A stretch of 64,000 nt of DNA from Perca fluviatilis. Taxonomy: Eukaryota > Chordata > Actinopteri > Perciformes > Percidae. The DNA lies in the NCBI RefSeq assembly GCF_010015445.1, contig NC_053128.1:5714127-5778126 (forward strand), given 5' to 3'. The notes below the pieces were generated by a model, which worked only from the letters and a program-made list of their open reading frames with translations, was not told where the DNA came from and made no database searches. Made by a program: the position numbers and the translations under genes. Positions 21,345 to 32,200 of this stretch are shown here, in pieces (within the stretch, counting starts at the first letter, position 1; every line of letters starts with the position of its first letter).

Positions 21345-22405
21345 AAGGACAGCAATGGTTAGCTTTACACAGTAGCTAGCTAAGAAGTGGATCCAAAATT
21401 ATTACATAAATTGGATGGATCAATGATGGAAATGATGAGTTTCCAGATAAATTGACAGAAATGAACTATGTCCATGTAGCTTTGTGGACATGGACACATT
21501 GGATGTTTGAAAACACAATCAAGTAGCATCTCTTTTCACGTTGATGCCTAGCCAGGTACAAAGCCAGGTATATATTTGGGTTTTGGGTGTGACTGCTAGC
21601 AAGGCTGCTGTTGCTACAGCAGCTTTATTTACTGGAAGACGTATGGAAGTTATGACACAATACAGGACTTTAGACTTCAGACAAAAACACACACACACAC
21701 ACACACACACACTGCAGGACAGATGTAGATTGTAGAAGCACACATGGCATTATGGGAAGGTGTGGCAAGGAGGGAAGGCATGAGAATTTCTCCTCTAGAC
21801 AAGCAGAGAGCAGCGGTGTGTGTTTTGGTCTGATCAACTTCCTACAGGAACCTAATGGGGAACCACGAAAAGACGACTGCTATCAGGTCTGTTTTTATAA
21901 AAGTAGATATATGGTATATTCTGTTGAACTAGTATGATAATATCTGTTATGTTAATTTGGGCTTGTACTGCTCGGAACTCAGACTAAAAGGTTTGAACAG
22001 TGGACCTTGATTTGTATGTTGTGGGAATGTGCAGTGGACTGTGCAGTAGGTCAAACTCTGCAATAGCATACCTGGGCTGCATTCACCCTTGGACTATAAT
22101 GTCCTACTGAATTTTCTTATCCAAGCAGACAAATACAAGCTAATTCTGGGCAGAAAAAGCGTCTTTACACACAATATGTGTGTCAGATGATGTCTGTCAG
22201 CAGAAGTATTATACAAAAGTAGTCAAGGTACAGTGGGACAGTAAATGAATATGATTAAATTCAGGGACGTCGTTAGGCCTATTTTAGGGGGGGCTGAAGC
22301 TACCCCAAAGTGTTCCTATGTTCCGATTTCTCACACAAAATGGAACTGTAGCAAGCATCTCACTATCGCTAACATTATCCACATTCATCTATCTATAAAT
22401 TGCAG
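21345..22405. other. intronic spacer with CA repeat, no gene seen
   Basis: Includes a (CA)13 array at 21687-21712. Otherwise no supported feature. Confidence 0.5.
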
Positions 22406-22432
22406 GAATGTGTGTGTGTGTGTGTGTGTGTG
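22406..22432. repeat. (GT)n microsatellite
   Basis: Short GT array. It lies inside a possible repeat whose left end may be cagggacgtcgttaggcctat at 22262; no right end was found. Confidence 0.9.
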
Positions 22433-23370
22433 TTATGCGCATATCTCTCGAACCGTTAGTGCGATGGATTTCAAACTTGACAGGTGTCTTGCTACGGGCA
22501 CGAGTATGTGCGGTGCCAGGTTTGACGTTGTTTGGATTAGAAATGCAAAAGATATCGTTAAATATATATCAGTTAAAGAAGCACACATTGGCTTTTGCCA
22601 CTCTAGCCGCTGGCCACTCCTCCTCTCAGACTGCTCACTGACTGAGCACAGCGCAGGACCAGAGACAGAGAGGGTCAAAGAAAGCAGCGGAGCTTTGGCA
22701 GCTAAAATGTGAAATACACCTCAGACCCACAAAAATGTGCAAAGTAGCAACTACTTTGGACTGTCTTTGACTTTGAATAAACAAACAACAATTCCTGAAT
22801 TTAAGGACTGTTTCAGAATCACACACATGCAAAGCACAACCAGCTACAGACAACAAGTGGCAGACCAAGCGTGATGCCACTTATAGGCAGGCTACCAGAC
22901 ACTGTTTTTGAGTCACATCGTTGTCCGTGTTTAGGGGCGTGTTTAGTGGGAAGGTAACGTGCACGCCACACAAAGACGCTACATGCAGAACGCTTTACAG
23001 GGGGGGAGTTAGCTACATGATTGCTGGATATACCAAACTTACTTTTCTTCACTTTCCTGGAGCAGGAACATCGCGACTGTTGTGTGGAATAAGGTTGGCG
23101 AAAAAAGGCGCAACGCTTTTCCATGTCTGTTTTTTCGCTTAGAGGAAACTCAACAAAAAGCCATTTGCCAACACTAAATATCAAACAAAAGCCAGACACT
23201 ATATATTATTAAGTTGCTGTGAGCTGTAGCCTACATTCTACACTTCTAATAGAATATAAAGTAATTGTGGAGATTCTTCACAGCGCTGTGCAATGTGAGA
23301 AAATCTCAGAGCTGAGCCGTGCAGACACAGCAGTTTTCATCAGACTCACCCCGGGTTAATTAAGTATACT
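22433..23370. other. intronic spacer, no gene seen
   Basis: Moderately GC-rich with open frames on both strands up to 126 codons, none resembling a known protein. Confidence 0.4.
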
Positions 23371-23376
23371 GCTAAC

Positions 23377-24117
23377 GGTAACAATTTATTTGACAGTACC
23401 GACATAATCGTGACATGACACTGTCATAACTATGACATGACACTGTCATGAACGTGTCATAAACCTTATGAACATGTCATAAACATATATGATTTCTGTC
23501 ATTAAGTGTCATTTGGTTTTTGTCATGACAAGTTGACATTGTTTGGGTTGTCTTGATTATGACAACTTGACATTAATCAAAGTGACATTACCAGAAGTGG
23601 TCTTGGTCATGACAAGTTGACATTAAATTTGTTTGGGATGTCTTTGTAATGACAACTTGACATTAACCAGGACGACATTACCAGAAGATGTCTTTGTCAT
23701 GACAACTTGACATAAACAGAAAATCCACCTTTTTGTATTCATGACATGTTGACATAATGATTATTATAATTAGATGTGTAAGGTTAGAGACCAATTATAG
23801 CACTTGGTCAGATAGATGTGTGACAGGGTATTTCACAAAACTGTCTGTCATGACACTATTGTGACTATTATGATATGTAATGGATAGATTCTTAGACTTC
23901 AAGTAAAGTGGTATCATTTTTATTTGTCATTAATATATCATGGATAAGACTTGCTGTCATGACAACATTATGACAGTGTAACTAATAAATATTTTGACCT
24001 CAAGTAAAGTGGTATCCTTTTTATTTGTCATTAAGATATCATGGATAAGACTTGCTGTCATGACAACATTATGACAGTGTAACAAATACATTATTTGACC
24101 TCAAGTAAAGTGGTACC
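23377..24117. mobile_element. TIR element made largely of 'tgtcatgaca' tandem repeats
   Basis: The outer ends ggtaacaatttatttga and (inverted) ggtaccactttacttgagg are imperfect inverted repeats. The left half holds short units with gacatgacactgtcat and gacaacttgacatta; the right half holds two units of about 101-103 bp plus a partial third (starting at about 23896, 23998 and 24099), each beginning with tcaagtaaagtggtat and containing gctgtcatgacaacattatg. Palindromic TGTCATGACA words recur throughout. Non-coding. Confidence 0.75.
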
Positions 24118-24119
24118 AT

Positions 24120-24730
24120 GTTGATTTGTCATTAACATATGAAGGTTAAGAAATGTCTTAAGAAGTGCCATCACACACCAAATTACCATCATGTGATGTA
24201 AAAATAATTGTTAAGGCTTGTTTTGTAACACGATGACCAAGCTCAACACTCAGAAATTAAACAATTCAATCAAAATAAAATACTAAAGTGCAAATGTAAA
24301 TGTAGTGCCCTAGAATTTTTGGTCCTGTGCCAAATGTAACAAAGTATTATTATTGTCAATTATAACATTATTGCCTGAGCCCCATAGAGGGTCTCCCTCA
24401 CTCCTGTTTTTTTTGTTTACACTGAAATAGCAATATCTATGTAATTAGACTTCCATGGAAAGGGGGTATCTAACTATCTAACAGCCAGTGTGGGAAATAT
24501 TGAGTGATGCGGGAGCCATAGACAGATGAGCTCACGACACTCACACAAGGTGTTTTTTTTATTTTTCAATTTAGCTGTGCATAGCTGTTCTGTGATGAGT
24601 GTCTTGCTCTTCTCTTTAATCACTTCCTCTTTGCATTACTCCATCAGATCTAAATTAAACTGATAGTTGCCTCAGAAAGACCAAAGTCTGCGAGTGTGTG
24701 ACAGTACTCTATTTTGCAGGTGTTGTGAAA
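24120..24730. other. intronic spacer, no gene seen
   Basis: AT-rich sequence without a recognised feature. Confidence 0.5.

Positions 24731-24732
<2 letters not shown>

Positions 24733-24817
<85 letters not shown>
24733..24817. repeat. (GT)42 microsatellite
   Basis: Uninterrupted GT array of about 85 bp. Confidence 0.98.
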
Positions 24818-24818
<1 letters not shown>

Positions 24819-25126
24819 CTTTGGCAGGTGTTTGAATGCCCCATGTCCAAGAGACAGCTTTTTTCTGAGGCAGATGCAAGCTAGTTGTATAGTTGTTTTT
24901 GAATGTGTTTGCATATCCTCAATCCTTTGTCAGTGAGACAAAAGGTGTGTGTGTGATGTTGACACCAAACACAACTGTCAGACACTGCCTCGCTCACCAC
25001 ACCTCTCTCTCCTCCATACCTGCTGCACTCCCTCAGATTGGTGTGTTCCGGGGAGCCCTGATTGCCTGAGAAAGAGCAGTAAACAGACAGAGAGAGACAA
25101 ATTTGGCCACAGCTACTTAGAGAGAG

Positions 25127-25169
<43 letters not shown>
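25127..25169. repeat. poly(A) run of 43
   Basis: 43 uninterrupted A preceded by agagagag. It could be a retroelement tail on +, but the sequence upstream is not recognised. Confidence 0.95.
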
Positions 25170-25172
<3 letters not shown>

Positions 25173-26270
25173 AGACAAACATGCCATTGGTGTACTCACA
25201 ACAAGCTGAAAACAAACCAGTGTTTTCTGAAGAGCTGCCAGTCAGAGCTGTAAGTCTATGGAAGTATGTGTGTTTTGTAGTAGTTTTTGTAATAGTTTCA
25301 CTGTTTTTGTGAATTTGTTATATGGACTTAGGACAAATCCCACTCAAGTTCGAATCAGTCTTCAAGTGAAGGTTGATGGTATGATGTTAGAAACTTTACT
25401 ATGTAATATTAAAATGACATAGCCTATATCACAATTTCATTTTATTTGTATTTTATTTTCAGGTTGTCTGACTGACCTGTTATCTGACCCATCAGACTTT
25501 TTACTTATTACTTAGTACTGATAGAAATTATGGACAACACTACAAAAACAAGAGTCTGTTATCAGTTGTCAACCTAGTGATTGTGAGCTCTGGAGAGCCA
25601 ATTTTTGGCCAACAGGCTTGAGCAGGTCACGGCCATTTCAGGTTGTTGGGCTTTACTGAATGAAAACTTCTGAAGGCTCCAACATGTAGGAATGCAGTTT
25701 GCTACTGGTAACGAGTGTGTTTGGACATTTCACAAATATTTTTCCTTGATAACCTTTGTGCGTATTACTGCCATATAAGGAAAAACAATGACATGGCAGA
25801 CTGGCACCTCTCTCCAGCTACCAGTCAACACTGAGTACTGACTGGTCAGTGCTGTTTACAGGCTGTAACTATTTTTTGGTGAACAACAGGTGGTTGTAGG
25901 GACTTCTTGGAGTCTTCTTGTCACCATGAGGTTGACAGGCAACCAGCAAAGACGTTGCACAGAAGTACTGGGTGGATAGATGCAATGTGGTGATTAGCTT
26001 GAATTCGAGGTGTTTGTAGGTGTATGTTTGAACTTTGGACAAAGCTAGGCTAACCACATGCTGTCCCTAGCTCTGTACTTAACACACAGAAATGGGATTG
26101 ATGTTGATTGCCTTATTTCACACTACCAAAGAAAGTGAGCAAGCTCATTTCCCAAAATGATGAACTATTCATATGTGTGTGTGTGTGTGTGTGTGGATAG
26201 GAGTGGGAGTGGGCATATGGTGTGCATGTTCCCAGTGTAGCATGTATGTTAGCCTATAAGGTTTGTTTTG
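25170..26270. other. intronic spacer, no gene seen
   Basis: No supported coding sequence; a short GT array lies at about 26176-26195. Confidence 0.5.
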
Positions 26271-26272
26271 TG

Positions 26273-26406
26273 CCTTCTTTTAACTGAGACCTGACACTCT
26301 TGGGGGGGTGAGGTAAGATTATCACCACTCACCTTTGTTATGTTCCTTCTTTTAACTGAGACCTGACACTTTTGAGGGGGGTGAGGTAAGATTATCACCA
26401 CTCACC

Positions 26407-26408
<2 letters not shown>
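26273..26408. repeat. two tandem 72/64-bp units next to GT array
   Basis: Units begin ccttcttttaactgagacct at 26273 and 26345 and share ggtgaggtaagattatcacc. The second unit runs directly into the GT microsatellite. Confidence 0.92.

Positions 26409-26480
<72 letters not shown>
26408..26480. repeat. (GT)36 microsatellite
   Basis: Uninterrupted GT array. Confidence 0.97.
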
Positions 26481-26481
<1 letters not shown>

Positions 26482-26699
26482 TTTTATTACTCTTTGCATT
26501 GCACCTTGCAGCTGTTTGTGTTTGTACCCTAATCCCCAGTAAGTAGCAGTCTGCACTTCACTGGTTTTCCATTACACAAAGAGTTTTTATTTTCCTGGAG
26601 GCACAAGATGAAAACTACTAACAGGCACCTACTACTCAAAGTGCAAGCATAATTAGTTAGTTAATAATTAGTTTTTTAAATCGGCAGTATTTGTGTGTC

Positions 26700-27436
26700 A
26701 GATACAAGATCAAGGCACTTGGACAGTGGCAGCAAGGAGACTAGACTACACGGCAGGGAGTGGTCAACAGAACCATAAGTTGGACTGACATGTGGAAGAT
26801 TCCCTAAGCCAGGCTATGCTTCCTCATTAGTTCCACTTATGACACTCTACCAAGCCCCAGCAACCTGCGTCTGTGGTTTGGCTCGGATGAAAACTGCCAA
26901 CTCTGTAGTGCCCCAAACCCAACCCTGCAGCACATCCTGTCCAGCTCTAAAACAGCGTTGGCCCAGGGTCAGTATAGGTGGCACCACGACCAAGTCCTAC
27001 AGAAAATGGTAGAGGTCCTCGAGACGTGCAGGTTGGAAGCATCCAGAGCCCATCCACCTGCATCATAGCGGCCAAGGAAAGGTGGCACAGAAAAAAAGGA
27101 TCAGTTTTAATACCTGGGTGCGAATGGAACCTTAGGGTGGATCTCGATGAACAGCTCATGTTCCCAACAGAGATCACCACAACCTTCCTGCGACCAGACA
27201 CCGTCTTATGGTCTCCAACCGCCTGAACAGTGATCATGGCAGAGCTTACTGTCCCATGCGAGGGAGGGATGGAGGCAGCCTTCGAGAGGAAGAAGGAGAA
27301 ATACATGGAGCTGACAGCTGAGTGCAGAGAAGCAGGATGTTCAGCTGTCAACTACCCTGTGAAAGGGCCGAGTAGGATGGCGAAGGCTGACTCCTTCTGG
27401 AGACCGGGCAGGCCGGCGACCGAGCAGACCGGCTAA
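26700..27436 (+). pseudogene. LINE remnant: zinc knuckle and restriction-like endonuclease
   Basis: Reads on + as the C-terminal end of a LINE that uses a restriction-enzyme-like endonuclease (the R2/R4/Dong/Rex6-type group) to nick its target. In order: a region near LRLWFGSDE, a CCHC-like knuckle (CQLCSAPNPTLQHIL), QGQYRWHHDQVLQKM, then the endonuclease core with RPDTVLW and AELTVPCE supplying the acidic residues. Stops (TAG near 27068, TGA just before TVIMAELTV) and at least one frameshift show it is dead. The reverse transcriptase part is absent. Subfamily assignment is uncertain. Confidence 0.75.
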
Positions 27437-27915
27437 GATCCTACTACTGTAGATATCCTCAGTCATAAATCTAAGAGCTGACTTACAGGCATCTGGTGAG
27501 GATTTTCTCATCTATATTAATGACACCACCATAGACGTATGTAGACATTATATATATTTTTAAGGCTGGTAGTGTTTGTCCTGTCAGTGTCCTCTGTAAC
27601 TCTGCAGTCAGTTACTATTTTACCAAGCAGGTTTAGCAGCTGTCTTCTGTTGTTCTGCACTGGTCTTACAATTTGCATGTGCTTTGTTTTGTTTGTGTGA
27701 CTCATACAGAATGCAAAACTGATCACCCTTGTTCAGTCTTTGTGTTCTGGGAAAGATTTGGCTAAAACGACAGAGATTACTCTGCACTCTACACTCCACA
27801 AGAAAGGAAAATCTTCTGTCTGGCATGTACAGCATGATCCTTTAATTCTTTTCGTTTGTAGACCCATAACAACAGTACAATCACAACAAAGCATACACTT
27901 AATATACACATATAA
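27437..27915. other. intronic spacer, no gene seen
   Basis: No feature supported. Confidence 0.5.
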
Positions 27916-27917
27916 TA

Positions 27918-28827
27918 TACACTACACAGCCAAAGGTATGTGGACACCTGATTATTTCAGTCATTTGTGTTAGTTCAATATTTCATTCCAAAACCATTGG
28001 CATTGATCTGCTGCTATAACAGCTTCCAAACTTCTGGTTGGAACCAAATTTCGGAACCTGGCTGGAGTTATCTCCTATTCAGCCACAAGAGCAATAACAG
28101 CCTTGGACTAAACTAAGCGCATGTTGGCGCACACACTCTACTGGGTGAGGTTGCCCCGATTTCCCCATTGTTTTGGTCAAATCCAAGGAAATGGTGGACT
28201 TGTTTGAAATGTGAAAGAACAACAGTGGCAACAAAACAACCAATGAATCCCCCGCCAACGTGGCAGGTAAATTGACTTGCCAATTGCAAAATTCACCCAC
28301 ATTTGGCGTGATGGTCAGGTGTTAATTTTAGGCCCTTGATGAGACAATGAAATTCAATCCAAGTTGAGTATCTTGTTGAGTAACAGATGAATGTGTTATC
28401 AGATGACAAAACATTGCCATAATACTCTCTCACCGGATTTTAATCAGTAAATAGTAGAACTACATTACAAAGTAATCTTCCTCTGCTTGTATTTATATTT
28501 GACAAAGCAGCGCCTTGTCGGAAGAGATCATATTGCATTGGGAAAAAGTTGAGCCAGGTGTTGGCATTTCGCTGTGCTGCCGGACTGGCTCAATTCAAAT
28601 GAATGTAGTAGCTATGTTTTTTCACGCAGGGCTGAAGTCAGTGTGAACATGAGGTTAGTGAGGTCACCATCTGATGTTAGGTGATTAGGTCTAGCTCACA
28701 GTCAGTGTTCCAGTTCATCCTAAAGGTGTTGGATGGGGTTGAGGTCAGGGTTCTGTGCAGACCAAGCAAGTTCTTTTACACCTAACTGTGAAAACCTTTA
28801 TGGTGCTGGCTTTGTGGACAAAACATT
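27918..28827. mobile_element. Tc1-like transposon remnant, left part
   Basis: Begins with tacactacacagccaaaggt followed by atgtggacacctg, a terminus of a common fish Tc1-like family. Near the right, ccagttcatcctaaaggtgt, tggatggggttgaggtcagg and gtgcagaccaagcaagttct are recognisable transposase-region words of that family in reverse orientation. Coding capacity is lost. The element is interrupted at 28828 and resumes at 29535. Confidence 0.7.
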
Positions 28828-29531
28828 AGTCATGTTTCCATCTAACTGTCAAGTGAATTTTAAGCAAACTTTTAAAATGTCGCAAAAAAAAAGAAAAAAG
28901 AAAATGCGAATTAGAAGTGTTTAGAGCAAATAAACTAGACTACGCAAAGCGTAGTTTCGTCACAAGTTGACATTACGCATGGTTGTAGATTGCAAACCGG
29001 CTTGCTAAATCAAAGCGTTTAGAAGCTAAGTTCTTTGGCTAAATGGAGAGAGGTAGCATTGTACAAGTTGGCCACCTGTGCAGAATACAGCGTTGTGGTA
29101 GAGACATTTGGTGTCAGCAAGACAACGTTCACACGCTGTTTGCAGGGCCATACGATTCAAGCTGTTGAACTAATTCGTCAATTTACCCGAAGTGGCTGAG
29201 GCACAGGCTATAGCGCACTGTAACTCCACTACGCACCTTGTGCCACAAGTGTATGGCACACTGGATGGGACCCATATCCCGATCCTTCCCCCATCCAATG
29301 GATACCGGGTGAGTTACATGTTCGCTACGTCACAACTTATTCGGCAAAGTTGTTTCCATCTCCCATTTTGCGTATTAACTTTTTTTTGAAAAACCAAAAA
29401 CCACCTCAAGCGAGCGTAAAAACTCTTTTGCGAATTTGAGGACGTTTTTTCAAATTTTGCCGTTTCCATCATTATTTTTCTAATGCAATACTTCAAAATG
29501 TGCATAAAAATATGTTGATGGAAACATGACT
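28828..29531 (+). mobile_element. PIF/Harbinger deletion derivative nested in the Tc1-like element
   Basis: Perfect 15-base inverted repeats AGTCATGTTTCCATC are flanked by att (28825-28827 and 29532-29534), the 3-bp TSD size of PIF/Harbinger. Inside, on +, are transposase fragments: VVETFGVSKTTFTR, and QVYGTLDGTHIPILPPSNGY, the region of the first catalytic Asp of the Harbinger DDE nuclease. At 704 bp it lacks most of the transposase. Confidence 0.82.
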
Positions 29532-29534
29532 ATT

Positions 29535-29583
29535 GTCATGTTGAAATAGGAAAGGGTCAAACACAAACTGTTGCCAAAAAGTT
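29535..29583. mobile_element. Tc1-like remnant, middle part
   Basis: Continues the Tc1-like words (tgtcatgttgaaataggaaa, acaaactgttgccaaaaag) interrupted at 28827, then is interrupted again by the element starting at about 29584. Confidence 0.6.
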
Positions 29584-30426
29584 TGAGGCTACATCTACAC
29601 TACTACATTTTAATTTTTTTGAAACAAAAGAGTTATAACTCCAGTAGCAGAACTAATCTCCGTTCATATTAACACATTTGACAATTAGGGCTGGGCAATA
29701 TATCGATATTATATCGATATTGTGATATGAGACTAGATATCGTCTTAGATTTTGGATATCGTGATATCGTGATATGACATAAGTGTTGTCTTTTACTGGT
29801 TTTAAAGGCTGCATTACAGTAAAGTGATGTACTTTTCTGAACTTACCAGCCTGTTCTAGCTGTTCTATTATTTGCCTTTTCCCCACATAGACATTATGTC
29901 CACATTACTGATGATTATTTATCTAAAATCTAAGTGTAAAGATATTTTGTTAAAGCACCAATTTTCAACCCTAGAATATCGCCACAATATCGATATTAAG
30001 GTATGTTGTCAAGAATATCGTGATATCTGATTTACTCCATATCGCCCAGCCCTATTGACAATGCATATCACATGGCCATCGCATACACTTGGCATGCACG
30101 TGCCGATGTAAACAGGAAGCAGATTGTCTGACACTACTTTGCACTTAAAATCATGGATGTATTTGTTGAAAATACAGAAAATACTTTGAAAGAGAACAAC
30201 AATGGTGAAATGTAAGACCAGGGATTTATTTGCTTTGATCGACGACAAAGTGGAATTGTTACTGAAAGGTATGTAAGCCTACCTAACCAATAAGACTGAC
30301 TGACATGTATCGTCATTCCCAAATATCTCAGTTGTTGCCTGTCCAGTAGTAGTAGTGTGGACTTGGGGTGAAACATTGCAAAATATATTTGTTTTTAAAC
30401 CAAAACATAGTAGTGTAAATGTAACC
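29584..30426. mobile_element. TIR element with ggctacatctacactact end
   Basis: The left end ggctacatctacactactac and the complement of the right end (aggttacatttacactacta) are imperfect inverted repeats. Flanking ttga/ttaa may be a decayed TTAA duplication. The interior is occupied by the hAT MITE 29686-30054. Possible Tc1-like sequence resumes after 30426 (ctttagatttccctaaattt), suggesting this element is itself nested. Confidence 0.6.
29686..30054. mobile_element. 369-bp hAT MITE (TAGGGCTGGGCAATAT)
   Basis: Termini TAGGGCTGGGC and its complement with an exact 8-bp TSD ttgacaat (29678-29685 and 30055-30062). The interior is rich in atatcgatat words. The ends are related to those of 51639-52473 and more distantly to 5614-7585. 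Confidence 0.9.
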
Positions 30427-30599
30427 TTAATGATGCTTTAGATTTCCCTAAATTTGAACTATTTGAAATAAATCCTGGAATATTACAATATTATTTAAGG
30501 GCCAAATCACCCACCCCTACTAGGGAGAACCTTTGCTGTCAGGGTACCCCAGATCTGAAAATACTTGTAGGTTGAGCTCAGGCTTGCCAAATCACCATT

Positions 30600-32192
30600 T
30601 TAAACCACTTACTAAAACTCGTCTTAATCGTTTAGTCTTTTAATAAGTTTACATTTTTATCCAAAATATCTTGCTATGTTTTACACTGTACTGTGCATCT
30701 GCAGACCTGCCAACCTGTACGCATTTTGCGTAGTATACGCATTTTGACATCAAAATACGGTGATGTGATTTGTCACTTTAAACTATGCGAAAATCAAGTG
30801 ACTGCTTTGAGTTCACTCGTTGATGTGCAGTAGCTGTCTCAGTCTAACACTTGATGGTAGTAGGCTAAAACAGCGTAGCGTACGGACTGGAGATAAAAAA
30901 ACACAATACTGTAGTCTATCAGACAAGGTATTCATAGCAAGTAACATCTCAAAACCAATGATGATAATTGGGGTTGTGTTTATTAGCCATTTGCACTTGA
31001 TACCATCTTTATAACTAAACACTCTCTGTAGAGACAGGTGTTTAGGCTTTTGCTGAGGGTGGTAAGCAAACAATTGTTCCAGGCTGTGACTATCTGACTT
31101 GGGCCGTGTGAAATATTGCTATGTAGAGCATCCTGAGACATCCTGCCACTTGCCTGCACTCTCCCTGTCATCTTTTGTGTTGCAACTATCTTCAACCTGA
31201 ATAAACAAATTATTTTAAAGATAGGTTATTATCGATTATTGATTTAATATGTGTTGCTTTGTGTTAAAGAATTAGCATTGAATAACCTATTATTTTGTCA
31301 ATGTCATATTACACTTTTGATTCATATTAAGGCTGTGAAATGATGAAAATGATTAGTCCCTATCAATCTTGTCTGTGAAGCTTTCACAAACAACCACCAG
31401 GTCTTTGCCAGTTCCACAATAGTAAACGCAAATATGAAAGACAAGGAAAATTGCACTCTGATGGAAGACAGACAGAAAGTGCAAGCTAGGAGTTCTTTGG
31501 TTAAACATTTGGTTATATTTGGTGAATTATTTAGCCACCTTCCCTGTTTGTTAGCATGTTTAGAGAGGTTCCAATGCATGTCTGATGTTTTCCGGTTTAA
31601 TTCAATACTATGGTCTTCATCCTAGCAGCAAAAGTGAGCTCACTACCTCTCATATGCAACGTGTGTGCAAATTTCACGTGAGTAAAATCGCGGTCGACCC
31701 GCGATTAATTTCTAACGCGTTTAATGTTTCAAATTAACCTAACAGAAATTATTAAACACGTTAAGTTTAACAGAACTAAATGGCATTATCATTTTCATAA
31801 TCATGATGCACACCCATGTTGATAGCTGACTATGCAATTCGCTAAGATAGGGATAAAGGCAGCCTGTTATAATGTGTCCTGCTCCTGGCACTTACCAGTA
31901 CCAGAGTGATAGAGAAAGACATGGCTCTGACCAGTACTAGTAGGCCTACTCTTCTTCCTCAGTTTCTTTTACACATAGCATATAGATACAGTAAGTGATC
32001 GTAATCGCGCCCTTGCCCCTGGCTGTTAATATCGCTTTATTAGACTTTTTTTGTGCCAACGACTGTCGGTTGGACGGCCGTTCTGGACTTTTCCCGAACG
32101 CACAGATTGTCAGTCCGTCCTTGCTCAGTCCCGTTTAGTTTGATTGTTTTCCCCAAGGAACGACGTTGCCACGATGTGTCAAAATGGTTGTT
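30600..32192. other. intronic spacer with repeat scraps, no gene seen
   Basis: Contains words common in fish repeats (cctgccaacctgtacgcatt at about 30705; cgcgattaatttctaacgcg at about 31700) but no pair of ends that defines an element. Confidence 0.45.
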
Positions 32193-32200
32193 GGTTACAA

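Noticed and set aside
22262..22720. cagggacgtcgttaggcctat as the left end of a DNA element
   Set aside because: No matching right end or target duplication was found downstream.
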